Of a stretch of 5,351 nt of DNA, positions 1 to 5,351 are shown in pieces; position 1 is the stretch's first letter, and the number at the start of each line of letters is the position of its first letter. This DNA comes from Acetobacteraceae bacterium. GTDB lineage: Bacteria; Pseudomonadota; Alphaproteobacteria; Acetobacterales; Acetobacteraceae. The notes under the pieces were generated by a model. The model searched no databases and was not told the DNA's origin. It saw only the letters and a program-made list of their open reading frames with translations. The stretch is from NCBI GenBank assembly GCA_003164305.1, contig PLSZ01000384.1, forward strand, positions 806-6,156. Reading direction: 5' to 3'. Made by a program: the position numbers and the translations under genes.

Positions 1-537
1 AACCAGCCCGATGAACACGCCGAATTCATTGTTGATCATCTGAATCGGGCTGTTGCTCAATGAAAGGCCGAGCACGATCTGGTTGATCAGCCCGCTCGCC
101 CCGAGAATGATGTTCAACCCAATGAGTTTTACGACGACGGTGATGAGCGAGGTCGTTAGGATCAGGCTCAGCAGAAGCGAAGCGGTCCAGCCCCCGATCC
201 GCGCCAGCGCGTAGGCCGCTGGAAAACCCACCAGCAGCCCGAAGGCGGCGGTCGCGACGGACAGATAAAGCGTCAGCCAGAATGCGTTCAGATAAAATGG
301 ATCGGTCAGGAGCCGTAGGTAATTCTCGCCGGTCAGCGCATCGGACACCTGGCCAAGACCGAGGTCCGCGTGAAGGCTCAACCAGATGAAATTGGCCTGT
401 GGGAACACCAGGAGCATGAAAGAGATCAGCACGGCGGGCCACAGGAACCATTCCCATCTGGTCCCGGTTCGCCCTGGCTGGCGGTTCGTTGCCGCCGCGG
501 CCTGGTCATCGCGAACCGGGTTCGCGTTAGCCGCCAT
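1..537 (-). CDS. ABC transporter permease, PotB/MalF-like inner-membrane subunit (partial, 3' end outside window)
   Basis: The reading frame is open from an ATG at 537-535 to the left edge, giving 179 residues with no stop, so the C-terminal part is missing. After a polar Ala/Asn/Arg-rich N-terminus (residues 1-28) come clear hydrophobic segments at about 31-53, 85-112 and 117-140, with another beginning near 172. This matches the first half of a binding-protein-dependent transport permease. The conserved EAA loop that contacts the ATPase normally lies further on and is not visible. The start overlaps the end of the ATPase gene by 11 nt (ATGGCGGCTAA contains both the start and the TAA), so translational coupling is likely; a weak ACAGG lies 6 nt upstream. 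The predicted role is to form half of the membrane channel, with a partner permease probably encoded next. The family is clear from context and membrane pattern; the substrate is unknown. Confidence 0.88.
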   Translation of the reverse strand, partial: MAANANPVRDDQAAAATNRQPGRTGTRWEWFLWPAVLISFMLLVFPQANFIWLSLHADLGLGQVSDALTGENYLRLLTDPFYLNAFWLTLYLSVATAAFGLLVGFPAAYALARIGGWTASLLLSLILTTSLITVVVKLIGLNIILGASGLINQIVLGLSLSNSPIQMINNEFGVFIGLV

Positions 538-1618
538 GCAGCGCCTGTCCCCGTGCGTCGAACAGCAGCGCGTGATCCTTGCGCCAGGTTAACGACACGC
601 CGGTCCCCAGAGCGGGGGGCGCCGTTTCCGCCGGGCTTTCAACGAGAACAACGTCGTCCGACGGCAGGCGGATCGAATAATGCACGACGTTGCCCAGAAA
701 GCGGTGTTCCTCGACGAGGCCGGTGATGGTGTCCGGATCGCCGGCGGGCGTATCGGAAATCAGCATATGCTGTGGCCGTATCGTGACATCGACCTGCTCG
801 CCGGCCGCCACGGCTTTTTTGGCCGGCACCCGAATTCGCGTGCCGCCACGCAAAGCGATCAAGGCCTCATCGCCACGCGTCGCCTCGACGCGTCCGCTCA
901 GCACGTTGTTCCTGCCGACGAACTCCGCGACAAAGCGATTGCAGGGGTTGTAGTAGACATGATCGGGCGTGCCGATCTGCTGGATCCGGCCATCGGACAT
1001 CACCACGATCCGGTCGGCGAGGGTCATCGCCTCATGCTGGTCATGCGTGACCAGAATGGTTGTGATGCCGAGCCGCCGCTGGATCCGCGTCAACTCGAGT
1101 TGCATGTCTTCGCGCAGCCTGACGTCGAGCGCGCCGAGCGGTTCGTCCATCAGCAGTACCCGTGGTGAGACCGCGAGCGCGCGCGCCAGGGCCACGCGCT
1201 GCTGCTGACCGCCGGACAGCGCGCCAACCGCGTTGTCGCCTCTCCCCGGCAACTGGATCAGATCGAGAAGTTCAGCGACGCGCTTCGCGGCATCCGCGCG
1301 CGGCACCCTTCTTTGCCGAAGGCCGAACGCGATGTTTTCCGCCACTGTCATGTTTGGAAACAGCGCGTAGTTCTGAAAAACCATTCCGACATAGCGCAGC
1401 CGGGGCGCGACATATGTCACATCCTCGCCGCCAATCAGGATGCGTCCGCCGTTGGGTTGGACGAAGCCCGCCACCATGCGGAGCGTCGTTGTCTTGCCGC
1501 AACCGGAGGGGCCAAGCAGGACCACGAACTCGCCCTGCTCAACCATCAGGTTGACGTCTTCGACGACCACCGCTCCGCCGTAGAATTTATAAAGATTCTG
1601 AAGCGAAACGCTTGCCAC
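527..1618 (-). CDS. ABC transporter ATP-binding protein, PotA/UgpC-type with C-terminal regulatory domain
   Basis: This 363-residue protein is a complete importer ATPase. Visible motifs are Walker A GPSGCGKT (36-43), the Q-loop at FQNYALFP (Q82), signature LSGGQQQR (134-141), Walker B VLLMDEP (154-160) followed by LGALD, and the H-loop VTHDQHEA (H192). Residues from about 228 to the end resemble the TOBE-type beta-barrel tail typical of PotA, UgpC and opine-transporter ATPases. The length fits that family. It should hydrolyse ATP at the cytoplasmic face to drive uptake. The start is GTG (1618-1616), 6 nt after the stop of the binding-protein gene. No good ribosome binding site precedes it, so coupled translation is likely. 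The next in-frame ATG is residue 25, inside the conserved fold, which supports the GTG. The 3' end overlaps the permease start by 11 nt. Substrate specificity cannot be read from this subunit. Confidence 0.95.
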   Translation of the reverse strand: MASVSLQNLYKFYGGAVVVEDVNLMVEQGEFVVLLGPSGCGKTTTLRMVAGFVQPNGGRILIGGEDVTYVAPRLRYVGMVFQNYALFPNMTVAENIAFGLRQRRVPRADAAKRVAELLDLIQLPGRGDNAVGALSGGQQQRVALARALAVSPRVLLMDEPLGALDVRLREDMQLELTRIQRRLGITTILVTHDQHEAMTLADRIVVMSDGRIQQIGTPDHVYYNPCNRFVAEFVGRNNVLSGRVEATRGDEALIALRGGTRIRVPAKKAVAAGEQVDVTIRPQHMLISDTPAGDPDTITGLVEEHRFLGNVVHYSIRLPSDDVVLVESPAETAPPALGTGVSLTWRKDHALLFDARGQALHGG

Positions 1619-1624
1619 GATGCG

Positions 1625-2704
1625 TCAGCGGGTGACGCCGCGGTTCCACGCCTCGCGCCATTTGGCCGTATCGAGGCGCGACCAGTCGATCTGAAACATG
1701 TTTTTGAGGCCATCGGCGCTCAGGATCATCAGCGACTGATTGATCGGGTCCTTCGCCAGGGCGGATTGCGCGTCCGGATTGAGCGGCAGCGTTCCCGTGG
1801 CGGTGCCGTGCGCGGCCTGCGCCTGAGGCGAGAGATATTCGTCAATGAATGCATATGCCTCGGCGCCGCGCGGCGTTCCCTTGATGACACTGACGCAAAT
1901 CGGATAGAGCGCGCCGACCTTGCTACCGAAGGACGGGTACGCCATCGCGATGGGAACCCCGGATCGCTTCAGGCGAACCGCCCAACCGACCTGCCAGGGA
2001 GCCGCCCAGATCTCGCCGGAGCCGAAGCGGGTCGCGAGATCGGTCGACGCGGCGAAGAAATAGGCCGGTTTGAGTTCGTTGATCAGTTGAATGGCCGGGG
2101 TCATGTTGGCTTCATCGCCGCCTCCCAACATCGCGAGTCCGACGACCGCGTTCCAGTGCTGTGAATTGGAGATGTCGGGAAACGCGACCTTGCCCGCCAG
2201 CCGAGGATCTTTCAGGTCGAGATAGCTTTTCGGCGCGGCGATGCCGGCGCTTTTGAATTTCTCTTCGTTGTAAAGGATGCCGTCTTCGGTCGCGACGGTG
2301 TAAGCGACGCAGCTTACTCTGGCCCAGTCGGGAAGCCTGGCGGCGTTTGGCAGCTTCGCGTAGTCGAGGGTTTCGAACAGGCCTGACTTCGTCAGCAAGG
2401 GCGTTTGATCCGGATTGCACTCCATCGTATCGAATGGAAGCTGGCCGCCGCGGTGCGCCGCGACGAGTTTCGCCAGGTTGTCGTCCGGATTACCCAGTAC
2501 GTAGTCGATCGATCCGCCGTGCACATCCATGGGCCCGACGATGTTTTTCGCGATCGAGTCGCGCCAACTGCCACCCCAGGTCGCGATGCGGAAATCCGCC
2601 GTTCCTTCGATCGCCGCGCTGGCGATGCGGGAACTGGCGAGACCAGTCGTGGCGCTGGTCGCCACCGTGGACCGTAACAAACTCCGACGTGAAAGAAGCC
2701 CCAT
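1625..2704 (-). CDS. ABC transporter solute-binding protein, PotD-like, with Tat signal peptide
   Basis: This 359-residue periplasmic binding protein captures the ligand and delivers it to the permease. The N-terminus has a twin-arginine export motif SRRSLLR (5-11), a moderately hydrophobic stretch and a probable cleavage site after ASA (28-30), implying export of a folded protein by Tat. The mature part carries features common in spermidine/putrescine-type binding proteins: ATWGGSWRD (41-49), DGILYNEEKF (141-150), LKDPRLAGKVAFPD (164-177) and APWQVGWAV (235-243). The start ATG at 2704 is preceded by a strong AGGAGGG. That ribosome site lies inside the last codons of the oxidoreductase gene, whose stop is 1 nt upstream. 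The ATPase gene follows after 6 nt. The ligand could be a polyamine, an opine or another small organic compound; the resemblance is to the broad family and I cannot identify binding-site residues with confidence. Confidence 0.93.
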   Translation of the reverse strand: MGLLSRRSLLRSTVATSATTGLASSRIASAAIEGTADFRIATWGGSWRDSIAKNIVGPMDVHGGSIDYVLGNPDDNLAKLVAAHRGGQLPFDTMECNPDQTPLLTKSGLFETLDYAKLPNAARLPDWARVSCVAYTVATEDGILYNEEKFKSAGIAAPKSYLDLKDPRLAGKVAFPDISNSQHWNAVVGLAMLGGGDEANMTPAIQLINELKPAYFFAASTDLATRFGSGEIWAAPWQVGWAVRLKRSGVPIAMAYPSFGSKVGALYPICVSVIKGTPRGAEAYAFIDEYLSPQAQAAHGTATGTLPLNPDAQSALAKDPINQSLMILSADGLKNMFQIDWSRLDTAKWREAWNRGVTR

Positions 2705-2705
2705 G

Positions 2706-3761
2706 TTATCCCTCCTGTTTTGTCTCGTCTTCCGATTGATCTGATAAGTGAATGTTCGGCATCACGCGTGTCGCGAAAAGTTCGAGCGATCGCATGACCT
2801 GTTCGTGTGGCGCGCCGAAATTCATGTTGAGCTGGAGATTGTCGATGTTCAGCGCCGCGTAGCGCGAGATCTTCTCGGCGACCACGTCCGGCGGCCCGAT
2901 GACGAGGTTTTGTTCGATTTGCTCGGCGGTGAGGTCCGACTCGCGCAGGCTGAGCGCTCCCGCCCTGACATCGCCTTTCGTTCCGAACGCGTTCAGGAAA
3001 CGCCGGTGACGGCCCAGAGCGTGCTGCACCAGTTCGTCCGTATGCCGGCGATTTTCGGTCACGAAGGCCATGATCAGCATGGATAACCGGATCCCGCTCT
3101 TGTCGCCAGCGGCGCGCTCTCGTCCGCGTTTGAACGCTTCGACCTGAGCCACGACCTTGGCGAACGACTCGCGTAGCGGTGTGGTCATCGCCGGGAACCC
3201 TCGACCGGCGGCGTAGTCGAGCGTCTCGGGCGTGGTCGCCGCGAACCAGATCGGCGGGTGAGGGGTCTGTACCGGGCGGGGCGTGATCGTGGTCGGCGGC
3301 AGTTTGTAGAATCGGCTGTCCCATTCGACGTCGTACTCCGACAGCAGTTTGACCAGCAGATCGAGCGAATCGCTGAACCGCTCGCGCGCATCCTCCATCG
3401 GGATCTGCAGCCGTTCGAACTCGTACTGGTAGGCACCGCGGCCGACTCCGATCTGGATCCGACCGTTGGTCAGACAATCGGCCTGCGCGATTTGTCCCGC
3501 GAGCATCGGGATATTGTGAAACGGCAGTACCGTGGTCGCGGTCATGATCGGGACGCGTTTGGTATGGGCCGCCACATGCACGGCGCTCAGCAGTCCGCTT
3601 GGGTGAACGAGCGCGTTGGTGAAATGGTGTTCGGGGATACTGAAGGAGACGTAGCCGAGTTCCTCGGCGAACTGCGCCTCGCGGACCATTTCCCGATACA
3701 TGTGCTGCATTGGATAGGTGGTGTCGGGCCAATAGCAGGGCAGATAATAGCCGAAATCCAT
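2706..3761 (-). CDS. LLM class (luciferase-like) flavin-dependent oxidoreductase
   Basis: This 351-residue protein has the marks of the bacterial luciferase-like TIM-barrel flavoenzymes. These are a short N-terminal beta strand (MDFGYYLP), PEHHF (43-47) in the position of the luciferase ExHF motif, the GRIQIGVGRGAYQYEF segment (100-115), the ERF motif (127-129), PRPVQTPHPPIWFAA (161-175), and a C-terminal NLQLNMNFG (308-316). The length is normal for a complete enzyme. Known relatives use reduced FMN or F420. In a proteobacterium FMNH2 from a separate reductase is the likelier choice, and no reductase is encoded here. It is the first gene of the operon with the ABC importer, so I infer that it oxidises the imported compound or its product, in the cytoplasm. 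The ATG at 3761 has an AGGA 9 nt upstream. The acidic C-terminus (QSEDETKQEG) overlaps the next gene's ribosome site. Substrate unknown. Confidence 0.92.
   Translation of the reverse strand: MDFGYYLPCYWPDTTYPMQHMYREMVREAQFAEELGYVSFSIPEHHFTNALVHPSGLLSAVHVAAHTKRVPIMTATTVLPFHNIPMLAGQIAQADCLTNGRIQIGVGRGAYQYEFERLQIPMEDARERFSDSLDLLVKLLSEYDVEWDSRFYKLPPTTITPRPVQTPHPPIWFAATTPETLDYAAGRGFPAMTTPLRESFAKVVAQVEAFKRGRERAAGDKSGIRLSMLIMAFVTENRRHTDELVQHALGRHRRFLNAFGTKGDVRAGALSLRESDLTAEQIEQNLVIGPPDVVAEKISRYAALNIDNLQLNMNFGAPHEQVMRSLELFATRVMPNIHLSDQSEDETKQEG
2710..2716 (-). promoter_or_regulatory. strong ribosome binding site of the solute-binding protein gene
   Basis: AGGAGGG on the minus strand lies 5 nt before the ATG at 2704. 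It sits inside the final codons of the oxidoreductase gene, so ribosomes finishing that gene end next to the following start. It is the strongest site in the operon. This fits the high amounts of binding protein that ABC importers usually need, and it fixes the start. Confidence 0.85.
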
Positions 3762-3770
3762 CGTGTTTTG

Positions 3771-3774
3771 TCCT
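3771..3774 (-). promoter_or_regulatory. ribosome binding site of the LLM oxidoreductase gene
   Basis: AGGA on the minus strand lies 9 nt before the ATG at 3761 and supports that start. The match is moderate, weaker than the site of the next gene. Confidence 0.6.
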
Positions 3775-3841
3775 AAAAATCCGCGTCGGGCGCTGTGTTG
3801 TCCGGGCGGCGCGGCGATGCGGCGGAGATTGGGTTGCCGCG

Positions 3842-3871
3842 ATGATCCAACGGCGCGATTGTCGTGGTCAA
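3842..3871 (-). promoter_or_regulatory. candidate sigma-70-like promoter for the oxidoreductase/ABC operon
   Basis: Read on the minus strand, TTGACC (3871-3866) is followed after 18 nt by GATCAT (3847-3842). These match the -35 consensus at 5 of 6 bases and the -10 consensus at 4 of 6. Transcription would begin about 70-75 nt before the oxidoreductase ATG. A short dyad, GTTG-N11-CAAC (3833-3851), overlaps the -10 and could be an operator, but arms of 4 bp are weak evidence. No regulator gene is in the window. Confidence 0.35.
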
Positions 3872-3875
3872 ATGA

Positions 3876-3881
3876 GATAAT
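3876..3881 (+). promoter_or_regulatory. candidate -10 element for the M19 gene
   Basis: GATAAT matches the -10 consensus at 5 of 6 bases and lies 36 nt before the M19 start codon. No acceptable -35 is present at 16-18 nt spacing, so it would need an activator or be a chance match in an AT-richer patch. It lies within 5 nt of the candidate -35 of the divergent promoter. Confidence 0.25.
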
Positions 3882-3904
3882 GTCCGATCACATCGTAACT
3901 TTCC

Positions 3905-3909
3905 AGGAG
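3905..3909 (+). promoter_or_regulatory. ribosome binding site of the M19 gene
   Basis: AGGAG lies 8 nt before the ATG at 3918 and fixes this start over the in-frame ATG at residue 12, which would remove the beginning of the fold. Confidence 0.8.
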
Positions 3910-3917
3910 ATTGGCCC

Positions 3918-4958
3918 ATGGCGGACGAACCATTGTTGCTGATCGACGGCATGGGATCCGCGGCCCTTCTGCCGGCGGCCCAGTTGCCACCGCCCGCGCG
4001 GAATGGGCGACCATGGCTCGATCGCGCGCTCGCGTCCGGCCTGACCGCGATGAATGTGACGATGGGGATCAAGGGTGTCGCGCAGGGCGTCGATGATTTT
4101 CGCGCCTACCTGCACAGTCTGCACGGCTATTTCTCGTATTTCGAACTCGAGCCACGGTTGCTGCATGTCCGTTCCACCGCCGACATCGCGCGGGCTCAGC
4201 GTGAGGGGCGTCTGGGCATCATATTCGGATGTCAGGGGCTTAACTCCAAGATCGAAGGCGACCCGAGCCTGCTGCTGATCATGGCGAAGCTCGGTCAGCG
4301 CATCGTGCAACTCGCGTACAATGAACGGAGCGCCATCGGCTGCGGCTGCCTGGAGCTGGAAGACACCGGTCTGAGCGAATTCGGCCGTGTCTGCATCCGG
4401 GAGATCGATGACGCGGGCATGGTGGTCGATCTCGCGCATGCGGGCGCCCGCACGGCACGTGAGGCGATCGAATTCGCGCGCGGCACGCCGGTCATCACGC
4501 ATGCCAATGTGCGTTCGTTGCGGAATCACCCGCGCAACGCTCCGGATGACGTGCTTGCCGCGCTCGCTGAACGCGGCGGGGTGATTGGCATCACCGCCTA
4601 TGCGCCGTTCTGTGAGGCATCGCCCGGACAGAGGCCGAACCTGGACAACGTGATCGACCATATCGCTTACGTCGCCGACAAATGGGGGATCGATCATGTT
4701 GGCATCGGTTCGGATTTTTTCGAAGGCGAATCGCTGATCCGCTTCGAACGAGTGTTCCGCCGGCGGTATCCGGCGATCGTTGGCGATTACACGATCGATA
4801 CCATCTACGCCGAGGGCTTCGGATACGTCGATGATTTCGCGATTCTGCCGGACGCGCTCCGTGGGCGCGGCTTCGCCGAATCTGACATCGCCAAGGTTCT
4901 GGGAGGCAACTTCCTTCGCGTGTTCGCCAGCGTGTGGGACAAGAACGGCGAGGCGTGA
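3918..4958 (+). CDS. peptidase M19 (renal/membrane dipeptidase) family protein with altered zinc site
   Basis: This 346-residue protein belongs to the M19 dipeptidase family, which has an amidohydrolase-like barrel. Clear family segments are VVDLAHAG (169-176, H174), VITHAN (192-197, H195), HPRNAPDDVL (204-213, R206), GVIGIT (221-226) and HVGIGSDFFEG (260-270, D266). These match the second-zinc histidines, the substrate-binding arginine and the catalytic-site aspartate of the family. The N-terminal DGHND zinc motif is replaced by DGMGS (10-14), and the bridging glutamate is replaced by Q106 in GCQG. Hence three first-site ligands are missing, and a mononuclear or non-peptidase role is plausible. 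I recall a bacterial subgroup with a Q at this place, so this may be a subfamily trait, not decay; the rest is intact. No signal peptide is seen, so it is likely cytoplasmic. The ATG has AGGAG 8 nt upstream. It is divergent to the oxidoreductase/ABC operon and may act in the same pathway. Confidence 0.9.
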   Translation: MADEPLLLIDGMGSAALLPAAQLPPPARNGRPWLDRALASGLTAMNVTMGIKGVAQGVDDFRAYLHSLHGYFSYFELEPRLLHVRSTADIARAQREGRLGIIFGCQGLNSKIEGDPSLLLIMAKLGQRIVQLAYNERSAIGCGCLELEDTGLSEFGRVCIREIDDAGMVVDLAHAGARTAREAIEFARGTPVITHANVRSLRNHPRNAPDDVLAALAERGGVIGITAYAPFCEASPGQRPNLDNVIDHIAYVADKWGIDHVGIGSDFFEGESLIRFERVFRRRYPAIVGDYTIDTIYAEGFGYVDDFAILPDALRGRGFAESDIAKVLGGNFLRVFASVWDKNGEA

Positions 4959-4962
4959 TTCA

Positions 4963-4981
4963 AATCGTTCCGTGGACGATT
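4963..4981 (+). terminator. small hairpin after the M19 gene, weak terminator candidate
   Basis: AATCGTTC and GGACGATT can form an 8-bp stem, including one G-U pair, with a 3-nt loop, beginning 4 nt after the M19 stop codon. The bases that follow (CTTCCTCGTCTT) are pyrimidine-rich but not a proper T run. It may stall polymerase or protect the 3' end; a true intrinsic terminator is not shown. Confidence 0.25.
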
Positions 4982-5049
4982 CTTCCTCGTCTTCACGGGG
5001 CTTGTGCCAATGGGTCGCTAAAATAGTTGTCGAGGATTGAACGGAAACG

Positions 5050-5161
5050 TTCGTCCCCCGTCATGGTCCGGCTCGACCGGTCCATCGGTGTCCCCAAAAT
5101 CGCTCTCACCGGTGTGTTCGCGCTGATGGTCCGGTCGAGCCGGACCATGACGGGGGACGAA
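5050..5161. repeat. palindromic repeat unit 1 (37-bp inverted arms)
   Basis: The arms 5050-5086 and 5125-5161 are inverted copies matching at 36 of 37 positions; the only mismatch is T5081 against T5130. The loop of 38 nt can pair further (CGGTG 5086-5090 with CACCG 5107-5111). Each arm also holds its own 23-nt mini-hairpin, with a 9-bp stem and 5-nt loop, at 5063-5085 and 5126-5148. The core CGTCATGG...CCATGACG resembles REP-like palindromes that I know as common between genes in alphaproteobacteria. It could end transcription from either side, fold as RNA, or form a cruciform; there is no T tract for a classic terminator. Confidence 0.85.
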
Positions 5162-5178
5162 AAGTAATACGTCGCTCG

Positions 5179-5330
5179 TTATACCAGGCGTCCGAAACAT
5201 TGACCCACGTCATGGCTCGGCTTGACCGAGCCATCGCTCGACGCAAACTGTGCGTCTGCTGATGGCCCGGTCGAGCCGGGCCATGACGATCAGGGCGATC
5301 GCGCGTCAATGTTTCGGACGCCTGGTATAA
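5179..5330. mobile_element. possible MITE-like element with perfect 26-bp terminal inverted repeats
   Basis: Positions 5179-5204 and 5305-5330 are perfect 26-bp inverted repeats, beginning TTATACCAGG and ending CCTGGTATAA. They enclose 100 bp that includes palindromic unit 2 and no gene. A short non-coding element with perfect ends is what a miniature inverted-repeat transposable element looks like. The TATA at the outer ends would fit a TA target duplication of the IS630/mariner kind, but the TA could equally belong to the repeat. The inner palindrome is off-centre by about 6 bp relative to the ends, so the two structures are not simply one hairpin. No transposase is present to confirm the family. 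A large structured intergenic repeat without mobility is the alternative. Confidence 0.5.
5208..5288. repeat. palindromic repeat unit 2 (28-bp inverted arms)
   Basis: The arms 5208-5235 and 5261-5288 are inverted copies with 25 of 28 matches. Between them GACGCA (5240-5245) and TGCGTC (5251-5256) pair about the same centre, so all 81 nt can fold as one long hairpin. Each arm also holds a perfect mini-hairpin, 5212-5234 (loop CTTGA) and 5262-5284 (loop TCGAG). It belongs to the same family as the unit at 5050-5161 but differs at stem positions. Confidence 0.85.
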
Positions 5331-5351
5331 TACCACCCGAACGAAACATTG
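5330..5351 (+). repeat. partial further copy of the terminal repeat, cut by the window edge
   Basis: The last 22 bases, ATACCA...CGAAACATTG, match 5181-5202 at 18 of 22 positions in the same orientation, 149 bp further on. The differences are confined to the middle (5336-5341). The copy begins within the TATAAT at the outer end of the preceding element, so the two are directly adjacent. Confidence 0.65.

Larger units (their letters stand above)
4959..5351. other. 393-bp gene-free stretch filled with inverted repeats
   Basis: No reading frame here has a plausible start, a ribosome site or a recognisable product; short frames on the minus strand at 5018-5200 and 5106-5336 simply run through the repeats. 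The stretch holds a small hairpin at 4963-4981, about 65 bp with nothing I recognise (4985-5049), a first palindromic unit (5050-5161), a second one (5208-5288) inside a pair of 26-bp inverted repeats (5179-5330), and a partial further copy at the edge. Confidence 0.8.

Noticed and set aside
1313..2164. Open frame of 283 codons on the plus strand across the ATPase and binding-protein genes
   Set aside because: It lies opposite two genes with clear family motifs, its product has no recognisable domain, and long antisense frames are usual in GC-rich DNA.
2392..3732. Open frame of 446 codons on the minus strand in another phase of the oxidoreductase and binding-protein genes
   Set aside because: The Arg/Pro/Ala-rich product is typical of a shifted reading of GC-rich genes; the overlapping frames have strong family motifs and ribosome sites.
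3888..4697. Open frame of 269 codons on the minus strand opposite the M19 gene
   Set aside because: It would cross the divergent control region and has no ribosome site or recognisable fold, whereas the plus-strand M19 frame is clear.
5050..5161. Classic rho-independent terminator
   Set aside because: The stem is very stable, but no run of T follows on either strand (one side continues AAAAGTAAT, the other GTTTCC), and the arms belong to a repeated family, so repeat is the better call.
5050..5330. CRISPR array
   Set aside because: The repeats are inverted pairs with uneven spacing and internal palindromes, not direct repeats with regular unique spacers.
5018..5336. Short minus-strand frames of 60 and 76 codons
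   Set aside because: They are made of the inverted repeats, and the repeated PDHQ/GPAR-like peptides are the translated palindromes, not a protein.

Overview
The window is GC-rich and codes densely. It looks like the chromosome of an alphaproteobacterium, probably Rhizobiales or Rhodospirillales. That rests on GC-rich codon use, tightly packed transport genes, and hairpin repeats of the CGTCATGG...CCATGACG kind, which I associate with that class. I cannot name a genus.

Layout. From about 3761 down to position 1, four genes lie on the minus strand and form one operon. In order of transcription they are a luciferase-like (LLM) flavin-dependent oxidoreductase (3761-2706), a Tat-exported solute-binding protein (2704-1625), an ABC transporter ATPase with a TOBE-type tail (1618-527), and the N-terminal half of an inner-membrane permease (537 to beyond position 1). 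The junctions are a 1-nt gap, a 6-nt gap and an 11-nt overlap. A second permease would be expected beyond the left edge. A 156-bp divergent control region (3762-3917) separates this operon from a plus-strand gene for a peptidase M19 (renal/membrane dipeptidase) family protein (3918-4958). The last 393 bp hold no convincing gene. They contain two palindromic repeat units, the second framed by perfect 26-bp terminal inverted repeats, and a further partial copy of that terminal repeat runs off the right edge.

How the genes may work together (inference). The transporter belongs to the spermidine/putrescine/opine-type ABC importers. With the oxidoreductase as first gene of the operon and an amidohydrolase-fold M19 protein divergent to it, the locus reads as an uptake-and-breakdown cassette for a small organic compound, possibly nitrogen-containing. 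The substrate cannot be read from the sequence. The M19 protein lacks three of the usual zinc ligands, so ordinary dipeptidase activity is doubtful.

I see no tRNA, rRNA, CRISPR array, riboswitch or transposase gene. The most unusual material is the repeat cluster at the right end and the altered M19 active site.
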